From assembly GCA_013002375.1 (NCBI GenBank), contig JABDJW010000028.1, positions 1-25,570 on the forward strand: a stretch of 25,570 bases of DNA. Direction: 5' to 3'. How positions within the stretch are numbered: the first letter of the stretch is position 1; each line of letters starts with the position of its first letter. Both the position numbers and the translations under genes were made by a program. The DNA is from Acidimicrobiales bacterium (GTDB lineage Bacteria; Actinomycetota; Acidimicrobiia; Acidimicrobiales; SHLQ01). Of the stretch, positions 14,319-22,908 are shown in pieces. The notes beneath the pieces were generated by a model. That model was not told where the DNA came from, ran no database searches, and worked only from the letters and a program-made list of their open reading frames with translations.

Positions 14319-16745
14319 ATGTCTGATTCGAACCTTCGCACTTCGCGCCCGGTCCGCACCTTTGCGGAGATCGGCATCGCCGACGTTCCCCTGGTCGGAG
14401 GCAAGAACGCCTCGCTGGGCGAGCTCTACCAAGAGCTGACCAAGACGGGGGTGAACGTGCCCAACGGCTTCGCAATCACGGCGCCGGCCTTTCGGGCCAC
14501 CATCGAGGCGGCCGGGATAACCGACCAGCTCCATGCCATACTCGACGAGGTCGACGGCACCGACGTCGCCCTGCTGCAGGAGCGGGCCGCCAAGGCCCGA
14601 GCCCTGGTGTACGAAGCCGAGTTGCCCGAGGACATCGCCGCCGAGATAATCGCCGCCTACGCCGACCTGCAGGAGGAATACGGCGAGGACCTGACCTTGG
14701 CTGTCCGATCGTCAGCCACCGCCGAAGACCTTCCCGAAGCAAGCTTTGCCGGTGCGCACGAGACCTTCCTCAACGTCGCCGGCGACGCCGATCTGCTCGA
14801 CGCGGTGCGCCGTTGCTTTGCGAGCCTCTTCACCGATCGCGGTATCCACTACCGGATCGAGCACGGGTTCGGCCAATTCGACGTGGCCCAGTCGGTGACC
14901 GTCCAGAAGATGGTGCGGGCCGACCTCGCGTGCAGCGGCGTGCTGTTCACCCTGGACACCGAATCGGGATTCGAAGACGTGGTGTTCATCACCGGCGCCT
15001 ATGGCCTGGGTGAGAACGTCGTCCAGGGTGCGGTCGACCCCGACGAGTTCCACGTCTTCAAACCGACGTTGCGCGACGGCTTCGAGACGGTGCTGCGACG
15101 ACGGCTGGGCGGCAAGAGCCTCCAGATGGTGTACGCCGGAGACGACGACGGGGCCACGACGGTGAACATCGACGTCGACGACGAGCGGCGGGCCCAGTTC
15201 TGCCTGACCGATGCCGAGGTCATCGAGCTGGCCAAGGCCGGCGATGCGGTCGAAGCCCACTATTCGGCGCAGGCCGGCACCCATCGACCAATGGACATCG
15301 AATGGGCCAAGGATGGCATCGACGGGCGGCTGTACCTGGTGCAGGCTCGGCCCGAAACCGTGGCCTCCCAGACCAGTCACACCACCCTCGACATCCACCA
15401 TCTCGACGGCACCGCCGAGACCCTCGTCGAAGGTCGGGCCGTCGGTGCCCGTATCGCCTCGGGCTCGGTGCGGGTGGTCAAGTCGGTCGCGGAGCTCCCG
15501 AGCGTCCAGCCCGGCGATGTCTTGGTCGCCGACATCACCGATCCCGACTGGGAGCCGGTTCTGAAGACCGCTTCGGCGGTTGTCACCAACCGAGGCGGCC
15601 GCACGTGCCATGCGGCCATCGTCGCTCGCGAACTCGGCATACCGGCTGTCGTCGGTACCGGTGACGCCACCGATGTGCTGACCAACGGCACCGAGGTCAC
15701 CGTGTCCTGTGCCGACGGCGATGTCGGCCACGTCTTGGCCGGCCTGGTCCCCCACCATGTCGAGCACATCGAGATCGGCCACCTCGAACGGCCCCGCACC
15801 AAAATCCAGGTCAACCTCGGCAACCCGGATCTGGCCTTCGCCACTGCGGCCATCCCCAACGATGGCGTCGGCCTGGCCCGCATGGAGTTCATCATCAACG
15901 AGTACATCAAGGCCCACCCCATGGCCTTGCTCCACCCCGAGCAAGTCGAGAGCGCCGAAGATCGAGCGGCTCTCGGGGCTCTCACCGCGGGCTATCAGAC
16001 CCCGGCCGAGTTCTTCATCGAGCGACTGTCCGAGGGAGTCGCGACCATCGCGGCCGCCTTCTACCCCAAGCAGGTCGTGGTGCGGTTGTCCGACTTCAAG
16101 AGCAACGAGTATGCCTCGCTCCTCGGCGGTCGCGGCTTTGAACCAATCGAGTCGAACCCGATGCTCGGCTTCCGGGGCGCCGCCCGCTACTCCCACCCCG
16201 CCTACCGCGAGGGGTTTGCGCTCGAATGCGCGGCGATCAAGCGGGTGCGCGACGACATGGGCCTGGTGAACGTGGTGCCCATGGTGCCGTTCTGTCGGCG
16301 GGTCGCCGAGGCTCGCACCGTCATCGACGAAATGGCCGCCAACGGGTTGGTGCGAGGCGAAAATGGCCTTGAAATCTACGTGATGTGCGAGATTCCCAAC
16401 AACGTGATCTCGCTCGACGCGTTCGCCGAGTACTTCGATGGCTTCTCGATCGGATCCAACGATCTCACCCAGCTCGCGCTGGGGGTCGACCGCGACTCCG
16501 AGATCGTGGCCTTCGACTACGACGAAGGCGAGCCGGGAGTGCTCGAGCTCTTCCGGCTGGCGATCACCGGCTGCCAGCGCACCAACCGACATTCCGGATT
16601 CTGTGGTCAGGCACCGTCGGACCGACCCGAAATGGCTGCGTTCCTGGTCGAGCACGGCATCGACGCCATCAGCCTCAACCCCGACGTGGTGATCGCGACC
16701 ACGATCAGCATCCTGGAACTCGAAGCGGCGGCCGACCAGTCGTAA
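14319..16745 (+). CDS. ppsA: Phosphoenolpyruvate synthase
   Basis: The 808-residue protein is a PEP synthase, close to the usual length of about 790. It converts pyruvate and ATP to PEP, AMP and phosphate. It has the N-terminal ATP-binding domain (LVGGKNASLGEL, VRSSATAEDLPEASFAGAHETFLNV, VQARPET). The swivelling phosphohistidine domain has His431 in NRGGRTCHAAIVARELGIPAVVG. The C-terminal PEP/pyruvate TIM barrel has RLSDFKSNEYASLLGG, NPMLGFRGAARY and SIGSNDLTQLALGVDRD, with catalytic Cys762 in SGFCGQAPSD. All key residues are intact. The CHAAI context and the lack of a PPDK-type linker favour PpsA over pyruvate phosphate dikinase. It has its own promoter with a DosR-like box in the 76-base gap after the M50 gene. 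I infer gluconeogenic PEP supply during growth arrest. Confidence 0.95.
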   Translation: MSDSNLRTSRPVRTFAEIGIADVPLVGGKNASLGELYQELTKTGVNVPNGFAITAPAFRATIEAAGITDQLHAILDEVDGTDVALLQERAAKARALVYEAELPEDIAAEIIAAYADLQEEYGEDLTLAVRSSATAEDLPEASFAGAHETFLNVAGDADLLDAVRRCFASLFTDRGIHYRIEHGFGQFDVAQSVTVQKMVRADLACSGVLFTLDTESGFEDVVFITGAYGLGENVVQGAVDPDEFHVFKPTLRDGFETVLRRRLGGKSLQMVYAGDDDGATTVNIDVDDERRAQFCLTDAEVIELAKAGDAVEAHYSAQAGTHRPMDIEWAKDGIDGRLYLVQARPETVASQTSHTTLDIHHLDGTAETLVEGRAVGARIASGSVRVVKSVAELPSVQPGDVLVADITDPDWEPVLKTASAVVTNRGGRTCHAAIVARELGIPAVVGTGDATDVLTNGTEVTVSCADGDVGHVLAGLVPHHVEHIEIGHLERPRTKIQVNLGNPDLAFATAAIPNDGVGLARMEFIINEYIKAHPMALLHPEQVESAEDRAALGALTAGYQTPAEFFIERLSEGVATIAAAFYPKQVVVRLSDFKSNEYASLLGGRGFEPIESNPMLGFRGAARYSHPAYREGFALECAAIKRVRDDMGLVNVVPMVPFCRRVAEARTVIDEMAANGLVRGENGLEIYVMCEIPNNVISLDAFAEYFDGFSIGSNDLTQLALGVDRDSEIVAFDYDEGEPGVLELFRLAITGCQRTNRHSGFCGQAPSDRPEMAAFLVEHGIDAISLNPDVVIATTISILELEAAADQS

Positions 16746-16783
16746 CCCGCTTGCCGTTGTGGGGCGAAAGCTGGATAGAGGGT

Positions 16784-19720
16784 CTACGCCCGACCCGGCG
16801 CGACCTCGAAACTGAGGTCGAGCGCGACCAGTTCCTCGCCGTCCCAGGTGTGACCGCTCATGGTCACGTCGATGCGTGAGCCACCGTCGTCCTCGATCTC
16901 GAGCTTGGCGTACTGACCGCCCCCCGGGAACGTGCCGTGCGAGTACGGCCCGCCCTTCTTCGAGCCCGGCCGGTCGAGCGCGGCGGCATGGAGCACCGGA
17001 AAACCGCCCGTGCCGTCGGTGGCGTACCCGCTGTTGGTGCCATCGTCGATGGCGACCATGTGGGCATCGCCGCTGACCATGACCAGGTTGTCGACCTCGG
17101 CGGCCGCCAACGCATCGGCGATGCGGGTGCGTTCGGCCGGGAACTGTGACCACGTATCGGCCCCGGAACCGGCGTTGCCGATCCACGGCGTCGGGTTGGC
17201 CCACACGATCAGTGCATGATCCCGGGATGATGTCACCAGCTCGTCGATCAACCAGTCGAGTTGTGTCTCGCCCAACATGGTCGTTTCGGTCCGCTGCGAT
17301 CGGGTGTCGGAGAACACGAACCGAACCCGGCCGACGGTGAAGGCTTGTGCGATCGGCGCGTTGACGTCGGGGTCGACGCCGTAGTTCGGCACGGACCGCC
17401 GGTAGGCCTCCCCGACCGCCTCGACCGAGGGCGACGTGGAATCCGAATCGTTGGGGCCGAAGTCATGGTCGTCCCAGACGTATGCGGTCGGCACCGAACG
17501 GAACAGTGCTGATTGACCGGGCTGGCCGAGCGAACGGCCGTACTCCCGGATGTGACGGGCCGGGTCCGTCGACTCCAGATCGGCGTAGTGGAGATCGCCC
17601 AGGGCCAGGAACAAGTCGGGGTTCTCTCCGACCATGGCGTCGAAGACCGATCCGTTCGACTCCCGGCGGGCACAGGCCCCGAGTACGACGGTCACGTCCT
17701 GGGCGCCGGCGGCGAAGGTCCGAAACTGCGCACTGGCCTCACGACGCTCCTCCGTTGTGGCCGGATCGTTCGCGGAATCAACCCGATACGAGTAGTCGGT
17801 ACCGGCCTGAAGATCGTCGAGCTCGAAACTGGCCAAGCCATACGGATCGACACCGACCGTCAGCTCGAAGGCAGCATCGATCGCGGTGGTCGGCCAATAG
17901 CGCAGGGTGGCGGAGGATCCCTCGGGCAGCCCGCCGGCGGTGATGGCGGCGCCATTGGAGGTCACCCCGCCAAGCCACAACCACCCGGCATCGGATCGCA
18001 GGGCGGGCATCGCTGAATCCGGATGGGTCGGCCCGAAGAAGTGTTCGTGGACTTCCACCGAGCCGAAGCCGGTCGCGACGAGCCCCGACGCGGTGAGGAT
18101 CGCCAACGCCGCGATGCTGCCGGTGGTGGCGTGGCCTTGCCAGCCCAGCCAGGTGACGATGGCCGGCACGACCAGCACGCTGGTGAGCAACAACGCCGCG
18201 GTCGGCGTGTACTCGATGGCGGAAAGAAGCCCGAGCCCGAACGCCGCGACCGCCATCATGAACAGGGCCATGGCTCGCCACCGGAGCGCCACCGCCGCGG
18301 CGACCAACATCATCGCCCCGAGGCCCAACTGCAGGGGCCCGGCAATCGCAGCGCCGAGGCCAGTGTCCTCGGGGTCGTTGGGAATACCAATCGTCAACGT
18401 CGCCCACGCCAGCGCTGCGGCAGCCATGACGGCCAAGATCGGGCCGGCTGCCGACAGCCACTCCTTGGCGCTGTGGGGTAGGTGGATCACGCCATGGGTC
18501 CAGCGATGGTGCTCGTGATGGTGGTCGGCCGCCCAGGGACAGGAATGGCAGTGTTGGTGCCAGCGCCGATGGGCCATGGCCCAGTGCGCGGTCAGCACGA
18601 TCACCAGACCGAAACTCACTCCGGCCAGACCATCGAGGGGCCAGTGGTCACCTCGGTGGAGGCGGTGCAGCGCGGTTGCGATCACGCCGGCGGCGAGCGC
18701 AACCTGAGCCACCAACGCCACCCGGCGATCCTCGAAGAACACCCGAAGGGCCAAGGGCACGAGGCCGGCGATGAAGACCGCCTGCACCATGTGCCCACTG
18801 GGGAAGGATTCGGGATCACCCAGGCCAGTGGGGCGAGGACGAAGAACCAAGTCCTGGATCACCTCGACCGACACCCAGCCGAGCACGAAGGCGGCCGGAT
18901 ACAGCACGGCCATCACCCGGCACTTGTAGCCGGCGAAGGCGATACCGATCACGAAGAGGATCGACAGCCAGGTTGCGCCGTAGGGGTCGACGAAGCGCAA
19001 CTGATCGAGCCAGTCGATCTCCGCGAGCCACATCGAGATCGGTTCGTCGAACCCGAGGGCGATCGACTCCGCGGTACCGGCCATCAGCGAGAGGATGAGT
19101 GATACGACCATTGCGCCCAGCACTGCGGCGCTGAGAATCCAGCTCGGCCCGACGTCGGTTCGGCCCGGGGTGACGGTGAGCGGCGCGGTCCGGATCGATC
19201 CGTAGGCCCACGGTGGCGGCGCCGGCCACGAGCGGAAGACCACGATCGACACCGTGCCGATGAAGCCGAGCAGCGCGGCGAGCGCCAGCGACAACGCCAG
19301 CAGCCACCCGATGTCCCGGACGTAACCTTCGTCCCGCAAGAAGTTGGCCGTCGAGCCGATCGCGACGTACGCCGCACCGCCGACGAAGGCCAGCGCACTC
19401 AGCAAGTAGGCGGGGCGGGCCAACAAGCCGATGTCGCGAGCATCGGGCTTCTCGATGCCCAGCAGGTCGTTGAGCACAGTGTTTGCCTCGATCGCGGTCC
19501 GGCGCTCCCGGGCCCGGCTGCCGCTCCACTGGAAGACGTCGCGGATCAGCGTGACGACCGAGAACACCAACCCGACGCTCATGATCGCGGGCACGAACAC
19601 GTTGAAGCCCCCGCCGCCGGCGCCCTCCAGCGGGTCGACTCCGACCCGTACCGGGGGCCACGGACTGCCCGGGTCGGCCACCGGGGTGAGCTGCGGTCGC
19701 GGGGCGGGATCGACCGTCAC
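16784..19720 (-). CDS. PAP2 - PhoD phosphatase fusion, multi-spanning membrane protein
   Basis: The 978-residue protein joins two unrelated phosphatase families. The N-terminal part has membrane segments at about 42-60, 104-122, 138-163, 194-214 and 251-283. A PAP2-type lipid phosphatase core follows, with RPRP (294-297), PSGH (307-310) and RLHRGDHWPLDG (353-364) matching the KxxxxxxRP / PSGH / SRxxxxxHxxxD pattern. A His-rich loop comes next (about 384-416, including HQHCH and DHHHEHH), then four further membrane segments to about 552. The C-terminal 570-978 is a PhoD-type metallophosphatase with its N-terminal sandwich, ALGDLHYAD (706-714), YVWDDHDFGPND and SGDAHM (883-888). PhoD should be on the outer face. 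The start is GTG 19720, whose GTGA overlaps the upstream stop; the open frame continues upstream only over the neighbour. I infer a role in phospholipid or phosphodiester turnover and phosphate recovery. Confidence 0.9.
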   Translation of the reverse strand: MTVDPAPRPQLTPVADPGSPWPPVRVGVDPLEGAGGGGFNVFVPAIMSVGLVFSVVTLIRDVFQWSGSRARERRTAIEANTVLNDLLGIEKPDARDIGLLARPAYLLSALAFVGGAAYVAIGSTANFLRDEGYVRDIGWLLALSLALAALLGFIGTVSIVVFRSWPAPPPWAYGSIRTAPLTVTPGRTDVGPSWILSAAVLGAMVVSLILSLMAGTAESIALGFDEPISMWLAEIDWLDQLRFVDPYGATWLSILFVIGIAFAGYKCRVMAVLYPAAFVLGWVSVEVIQDLVLRPRPTGLGDPESFPSGHMVQAVFIAGLVPLALRVFFEDRRVALVAQVALAAGVIATALHRLHRGDHWPLDGLAGVSFGLVIVLTAHWAMAHRRWHQHCHSCPWAADHHHEHHRWTHGVIHLPHSAKEWLSAAGPILAVMAAAALAWATLTIGIPNDPEDTGLGAAIAGPLQLGLGAMMLVAAAVALRWRAMALFMMAVAAFGLGLLSAIEYTPTAALLLTSVLVVPAIVTWLGWQGHATTGSIAALAILTASGLVATGFGSVEVHEHFFGPTHPDSAMPALRSDAGWLWLGGVTSNGAAITAGGLPEGSSATLRYWPTTAIDAAFELTVGVDPYGLASFELDDLQAGTDYSYRVDSANDPATTEERREASAQFRTFAAGAQDVTVVLGACARRESNGSVFDAMVGENPDLFLALGDLHYADLESTDPARHIREYGRSLGQPGQSALFRSVPTAYVWDDHDFGPNDSDSTSPSVEAVGEAYRRSVPNYGVDPDVNAPIAQAFTVGRVRFVFSDTRSQRTETTMLGETQLDWLIDELVTSSRDHALIVWANPTPWIGNAGSGADTWSQFPAERTRIADALAAAEVDNLVMVSGDAHMVAIDDGTNSGYATDGTGGFPVLHAAALDRPGSKKGGPYSHGTFPGGGQYAKLEIEDDGGSRIDVTMSGHTWDGEELVALDLSFEVAPGRA

Positions 19721-22134
19721 GATTGCTCCGGCCTCGACTCGATCACGACGACGCCCTGGTCGCCGTCGACCGAAACGGTGCAGCCGTCGAGCACACCGGT
19801 GGCACCCTCCACATTCAAGACCGCCGGTAGCCCCAGTTCGCGCGCCAAGATCGCGGCGTGGGACAAGGGGCCGCCTCGCTCGACCACCACGGCCCCGGCC
19901 TTGACGAACAGCGGCGACCACGACGCATCGGTCGTCTCGGCCACCAGGACCTCGCCCGGTTGCAGCTCACCGCGGGCGGTGCGCACCACGCGGGCCGGAG
20001 CGCTCCGCCGTCCGGGGCTGGCCGCCCATCCCTCGAGCACATCACCCTCGGGCAAGGGCGCCGGTTCACGGTCGGGCACGCCCCGGAAGCGCACCGGCAG
20101 CTCCCCCTCCACTTCGTACCGGCTGAGCCAATTCCGTCGACGACCGATTGTGTCGGTGTGCACCGTGCTCTGGCCCTGCAGTGCGTCAGCAATCTCGCGG
20201 GTGGTCAAAAGGTCGACATCGGCGGATTCATTCAGCACACCGCGCGCCGCCAGCCGTGAGCCCAGCTCGAGGTGGACCCGCCGCACTTCCCCACCCAGTT
20301 CGAGCACCGCCGCCTTCGCCGCTTCCCGGCGGCGAAGCTGCTCGATGACGTCGTGCACCGTGCGGCGGATCACATGGATTCGGACGTCGATGAACTGTCC
20401 GGTGAGAATTCGCCTTCGCCGCCAGCCGGGCAAGCTCTGGAGGCGGGCCTCGAGTTCGTTCAGGTCAGCGGCCCGCGCCTCGGGGTCGTCGGGGATGTTC
20501 TGAAGGCGGCTGCCGAGTTCGGCCCACGTGGGGCCGGCGAAGACCGCAGCCGATGCCCACGGTTGCCGCTCCATCGTCGCCCCACTGTGCGCGGTGACGG
20601 CGAGCGCCGCTCGCGGAGCTTCCTCCGGGCCGAGATGCCCTTCGAGCAGGGACAGGAGTTGATCGAAGTTGGCACCGCCGGCCGCGGCGACACCGAGTTC
20701 AGCGGCCAAGCCGCGAGCGGCCAGATCGACGAGGCGGCGACCGTAGGCGAGCAGGGCTTCGTCCTCGAAGTCATCGAGCATCGGCCGGCGACGTCGCAGG
20801 CCCTGCATGGCGTGGATCAACACCTCGGCGCCGTCGATGACGAGCCGCCGGGTCTGGATGGTACGAATGAGTTGCGCCATGCGAGCGATCCGCCCGGATC
20901 GTGCTGCGGTCGCGCCGGATGCGCCGGGGCGGTCGGGGTCGACGTGCCCGAAGTACTGCTCTTCCAGTTGGTCGGCGGCGCCCGGGATGTGCGAAGCGGC
21001 ATTTCGCAGTTGGTCGAAGTCGAGCGCCACCCGGCCCCGAACCCGGCGCACGAAAGGCCGCACTTCGGCCTGCGCGCCGCGGATGATGCCGAGGGAGTCC
21101 AGCACCGAGCGGAAGGCCTCCTCGAGGATGAACTGGTTCACCTCCCAGCGCAGGGGTGGCTGGACGCCGGGCACCATCTCGGCGATCCCCGAGGTGGTGA
21201 GTTCGTGCTCGTCGATCGGGGTGTCGAAGCCGTCGTCGGTCTCGAGCACCGTGATCGGCCGGGCCTGCACCACATACACCTCGGAATCGGCGGCCGCCCA
21301 CTCGATGTCCTGCGGCACCTCGAACGATTCCTCGACCGCCAAGGCCATGTCGAGGGCCGTTCGGGCCGCCGTCGGCATCGCGTCGAGCGCATCGGGGGCC
21401 GTCGATTCATCGGGCGAATCGGGGCGGCGAACCACCCAAGCCGACGGGGTGCGCTCACCGGAGACGAGCGATTCACCGAGCCCCTCCACCGCCTCGACTC
21501 GGGCGCCGTCGGTTCCGCCCGGATCCACGGTGAAGATCACGCCGGCCGTCTCGGCCGGAATCATGGCCATCACCACCACCGCCATGGCGACCTCGGCGTT
21601 GTCGATGCCGAACGCGGTGCGATAGGCGGTCGGAGCCGCATGCCAGAGTGAAGCCCAAACCTGCTGCACCGCACCCAACACCTTGTCGGTATCGCTGCTG
21701 TCGATGTCGAGAAGCGATTGGTACTGTCCGGCAAACGACGAGCCGCTCATGTCCTCGACCGTCGCCGAGGATCGAACGGCGACCGGTCCGCCCTCACCGA
21801 CCCGAGATGCCATCGTTGCGATCTCCCCGCGCACGTCAGCGGGCACGTCGACCGCAGCAAACGTCGCATCGACCTCAGCGTCTTCGACGTGGGCCCCGGC
21901 GATGATGCGGGCCACGAGCTCCTCGACCGCGGGGTTCGCGGCGGCAACCCTCCGGTACGCCGCCGGCGACACGACGCCGGTCGCGGGCACGTGGTGCCCT
22001 CCCTCGACGAGCCGGGCCAGCGACGCGCCCTTCCCGCCGAGCGATTCCGGAATAGCGGGCTGATCGCCCAGTACGAGCGCGAAAGGTCCCTCCGTCACCG
22101 CGCCGGCCGCGACCGAACTCTTCGGGTCAGCCAT
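19717..22134 (-). CDS. Rifampicin phosphotransferase-like / PEP-utilising enzyme family protein
   Basis: The 805-residue protein has a PPDK-type ATP-binding domain (about 1-300: SLGGKGASLARL, AVRSSATVEDMSGSSFAGQYQSLL, VIFTVDP, VYVVQARPIT), a central helical region of about 400 residues rich in charged residues, and a C-terminal swivelling domain with the phosphohistidine His759 in GGPLSHAAILARELGLPAV. It lacks the PEP/pyruvate TIM barrel. That order is the rifampicin-phosphotransferase (Rph) layout, which transfers the beta-phosphate of ATP through the His to a substrate bound by the middle domain. Many Rph-like proteins have no known substrate. ATG 22134 overlaps the upstream stop by 8 bases and gives MADPKSS; the longer frame to 22254 lies over the neighbouring gene. 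Its stop overlaps the GTG of the PAP2-PhoD gene. Confidence 0.85.
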   Translation of the reverse strand: MADPKSSVAAGAVTEGPFALVLGDQPAIPESLGGKGASLARLVEGGHHVPATGVVSPAAYRRVAAANPAVEELVARIIAGAHVEDAEVDATFAAVDVPADVRGEIATMASRVGEGGPVAVRSSATVEDMSGSSFAGQYQSLLDIDSSDTDKVLGAVQQVWASLWHAAPTAYRTAFGIDNAEVAMAVVVMAMIPAETAGVIFTVDPGGTDGARVEAVEGLGESLVSGERTPSAWVVRRPDSPDESTAPDALDAMPTAARTALDMALAVEESFEVPQDIEWAAADSEVYVVQARPITVLETDDGFDTPIDEHELTTSGIAEMVPGVQPPLRWEVNQFILEEAFRSVLDSLGIIRGAQAEVRPFVRRVRGRVALDFDQLRNAASHIPGAADQLEEQYFGHVDPDRPGASGATAARSGRIARMAQLIRTIQTRRLVIDGAEVLIHAMQGLRRRRPMLDDFEDEALLAYGRRLVDLAARGLAAELGVAAAGGANFDQLLSLLEGHLGPEEAPRAALAVTAHSGATMERQPWASAAVFAGPTWAELGSRLQNIPDDPEARAADLNELEARLQSLPGWRRRRILTGQFIDVRIHVIRRTVHDVIEQLRRREAAKAAVLELGGEVRRVHLELGSRLAARGVLNESADVDLLTTREIADALQGQSTVHTDTIGRRRNWLSRYEVEGELPVRFRGVPDREPAPLPEGDVLEGWAASPGRRSAPARVVRTARGELQPGEVLVAETTDASWSPLFVKAGAVVVERGGPLSHAAILARELGLPAVLNVEGATGVLDGCTVSVDGDQGVVVIESRPEQS

Positions 22135-22432
22135 CGCTTGCCGTCGGGCGGTACAACCCCTGTCGATACCAGGCCAACGAGCGGTCGATGATCTGCTCGA
22201 CCGGCTCGCCGGAATGCTCGGAGTGGTCCTCGACCCACTGGGCCAGATCGGCACGTATCGTGACCGGCACCCGGGTAGCGATGAAGCGCATCAGCAGCAG
22301 GAACTGGGCCAGCGCGGTCATGATGAAGATGACGAGGAGATCCCATTCGCGTCCGATCAAGGCGTCGACGATGCCCACCCCACAGATCAGCAGGCTGATC
22401 ATCAAAACGACCCGGCTGGAGAGACCGGTCAC
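22127..22432 (-). CDS. Membrane-anchored ribbon-helix-helix-like small protein
   Basis: The 101-residue protein has two hydrophobic segments (about 8-25 and 31-48) followed by a soluble tail. The tail, VPVTIRADLAQWVEDHS (about 55-71) then GEPVEQIIDRSLAWYRQGL (75-93), has the strand-helix-helix shape and residue pattern of CopG/Arc ribbon-helix-helix DNA-binding domains. If so, this is a DNA-binding protein tethered to the membrane, or the fold is used for oligomerisation. The start is GTG 22432, six bases after a GGGAGG ribosome-binding site (22439-22444). It lies 30 bases after the upstream small gene and overlaps the Rph-like start. The domain call is from pattern only and not certain. Confidence 0.7.
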   Translation of the reverse strand: MTGLSSRVVLMISLLICGVGIVDALIGREWDLLVIFIMTALAQFLLLMRFIATRVPVTIRADLAQWVEDHSEHSGEPVEQIIDRSLAWYRQGLYRPTASDG

Positions 22433-22438
22433 CGGGCG

Positions 22439-22444
22439 CCTCCC
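22439..22444 (-). promoter_or_regulatory. Shine-Dalgarno supporting GTG start at 22432
   Basis: GGGAGG on the minus strand lies six bases upstream of the GTG at 22432. It supports a leadered start inside the operon. Confidence 0.5.
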
Positions 22445-22462
22445 GGCCGCCGGTCGCGACGC

Positions 22463-22759
22463 CTATCCACCACTGGCTCGATTTCGGAGCTGGTCGGTGG
22501 TCTGGCGAAGGGTCGTGGCCAAGGCATCGACGACCAACCGACCCGTGGTCTTGAGATCGTCACGAATCGCTTCGTCATGTACGACGTGGCTGGTTGTATC
22601 CGCAGCGGCATCGATCGCTTCGGCCAGGCGCTCGAACGCCGATTCGACCTCCTCGTCGTGCTCGAACTCCTGCTCGATGTGCAGCTTGAGTTTCAGGCCG
22701 AGGGCTTCGAGTTCGTCTCCCACATTGGCCCAGGCGGTCTTGGCATCGGTTCGGCTCAT
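22463..22759 (-). CDS. Small helical actinobacterial conserved hypothetical protein
   Basis: The 98-residue protein is predicted to be almost wholly helical and acidic, without membrane segments. It begins TAWANVGDELEALGLKLKLHIEQEF and ends DEAIRDDLKTTGRLVVDALATTLRQTTDQLRNR. I recall similar small helical proteins (W..VGD...LG..LK at the N-terminus, D..VRDDL at the C-terminus) from actinobacteria, but none with a firm function. It is the first gene of a leftward four-gene operon with the RHH-like membrane protein, the Rph-like enzyme and the PAP2-PhoD fusion. ATG 22759 has only a weak ribosome-binding site, and a leader of about 65 bases is predicted from the promoter upstream. Confidence 0.75.
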   Translation of the reverse strand: MSRTDAKTAWANVGDELEALGLKLKLHIEQEFEHDEEVESAFERLAEAIDAAADTTSHVVHDEAIRDDLKTTGRLVVDALATTLRQTTDQLRNRASGG

Positions 22760-22861
22760 ACTGGCTCGCTCTCTGGATAGCTCTGGATTTGCTCACTGGA
22801 TCGATGGCGCCGACGCCCGGCACCTGCCTCCACATTTGCACCGACTCGGTCGAGGGGCCAA

Positions 22862-22875
22862 GGGTCTTTTGTCCT
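22862..22875 (-). promoter_or_regulatory. DosR/DevR-like box upstream of the four-gene operon
   Basis: On the minus strand this reads AGGACAAAAGACCC, 11 of 14 to GGGACTWWAGTCCC. AAATGT at 22837-22832 is a -10-like element. A start near 22825 would put the box centre about 43 bases upstream, matching the other promoters, and leave a leader of about 65 bases. It lies in the 149-base gap after the permease gene. Confidence 0.5.
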
Positions 22876-22908
22876 GTGCCACCGTACACCTGCATCACGA
22901 CCAGCCGG

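Noticed and set aside
16801..16820. CGACCTC/GAGGTCG hairpin near the end of the PAP2-PhoD gene
   Set aside because: It lies within coding sequence, has no U tract and only 7-base arms; not enough to call a terminator for ppsA.
14712..17204. 830-codon open frame antisense to ppsA
   Set aside because: Codon-position mirroring in GC-rich DNA opens such frames; the translation is low-complexity and resembles no family, while ppsA on the other strand is complete.
22854..22867. Second box-like GGGGCCAAGGGTCT overlapping the operon box
   Set aside because: It overlaps the better site by six bases and no promoter fits its spacing; probably a by-product of GC-rich sequence.
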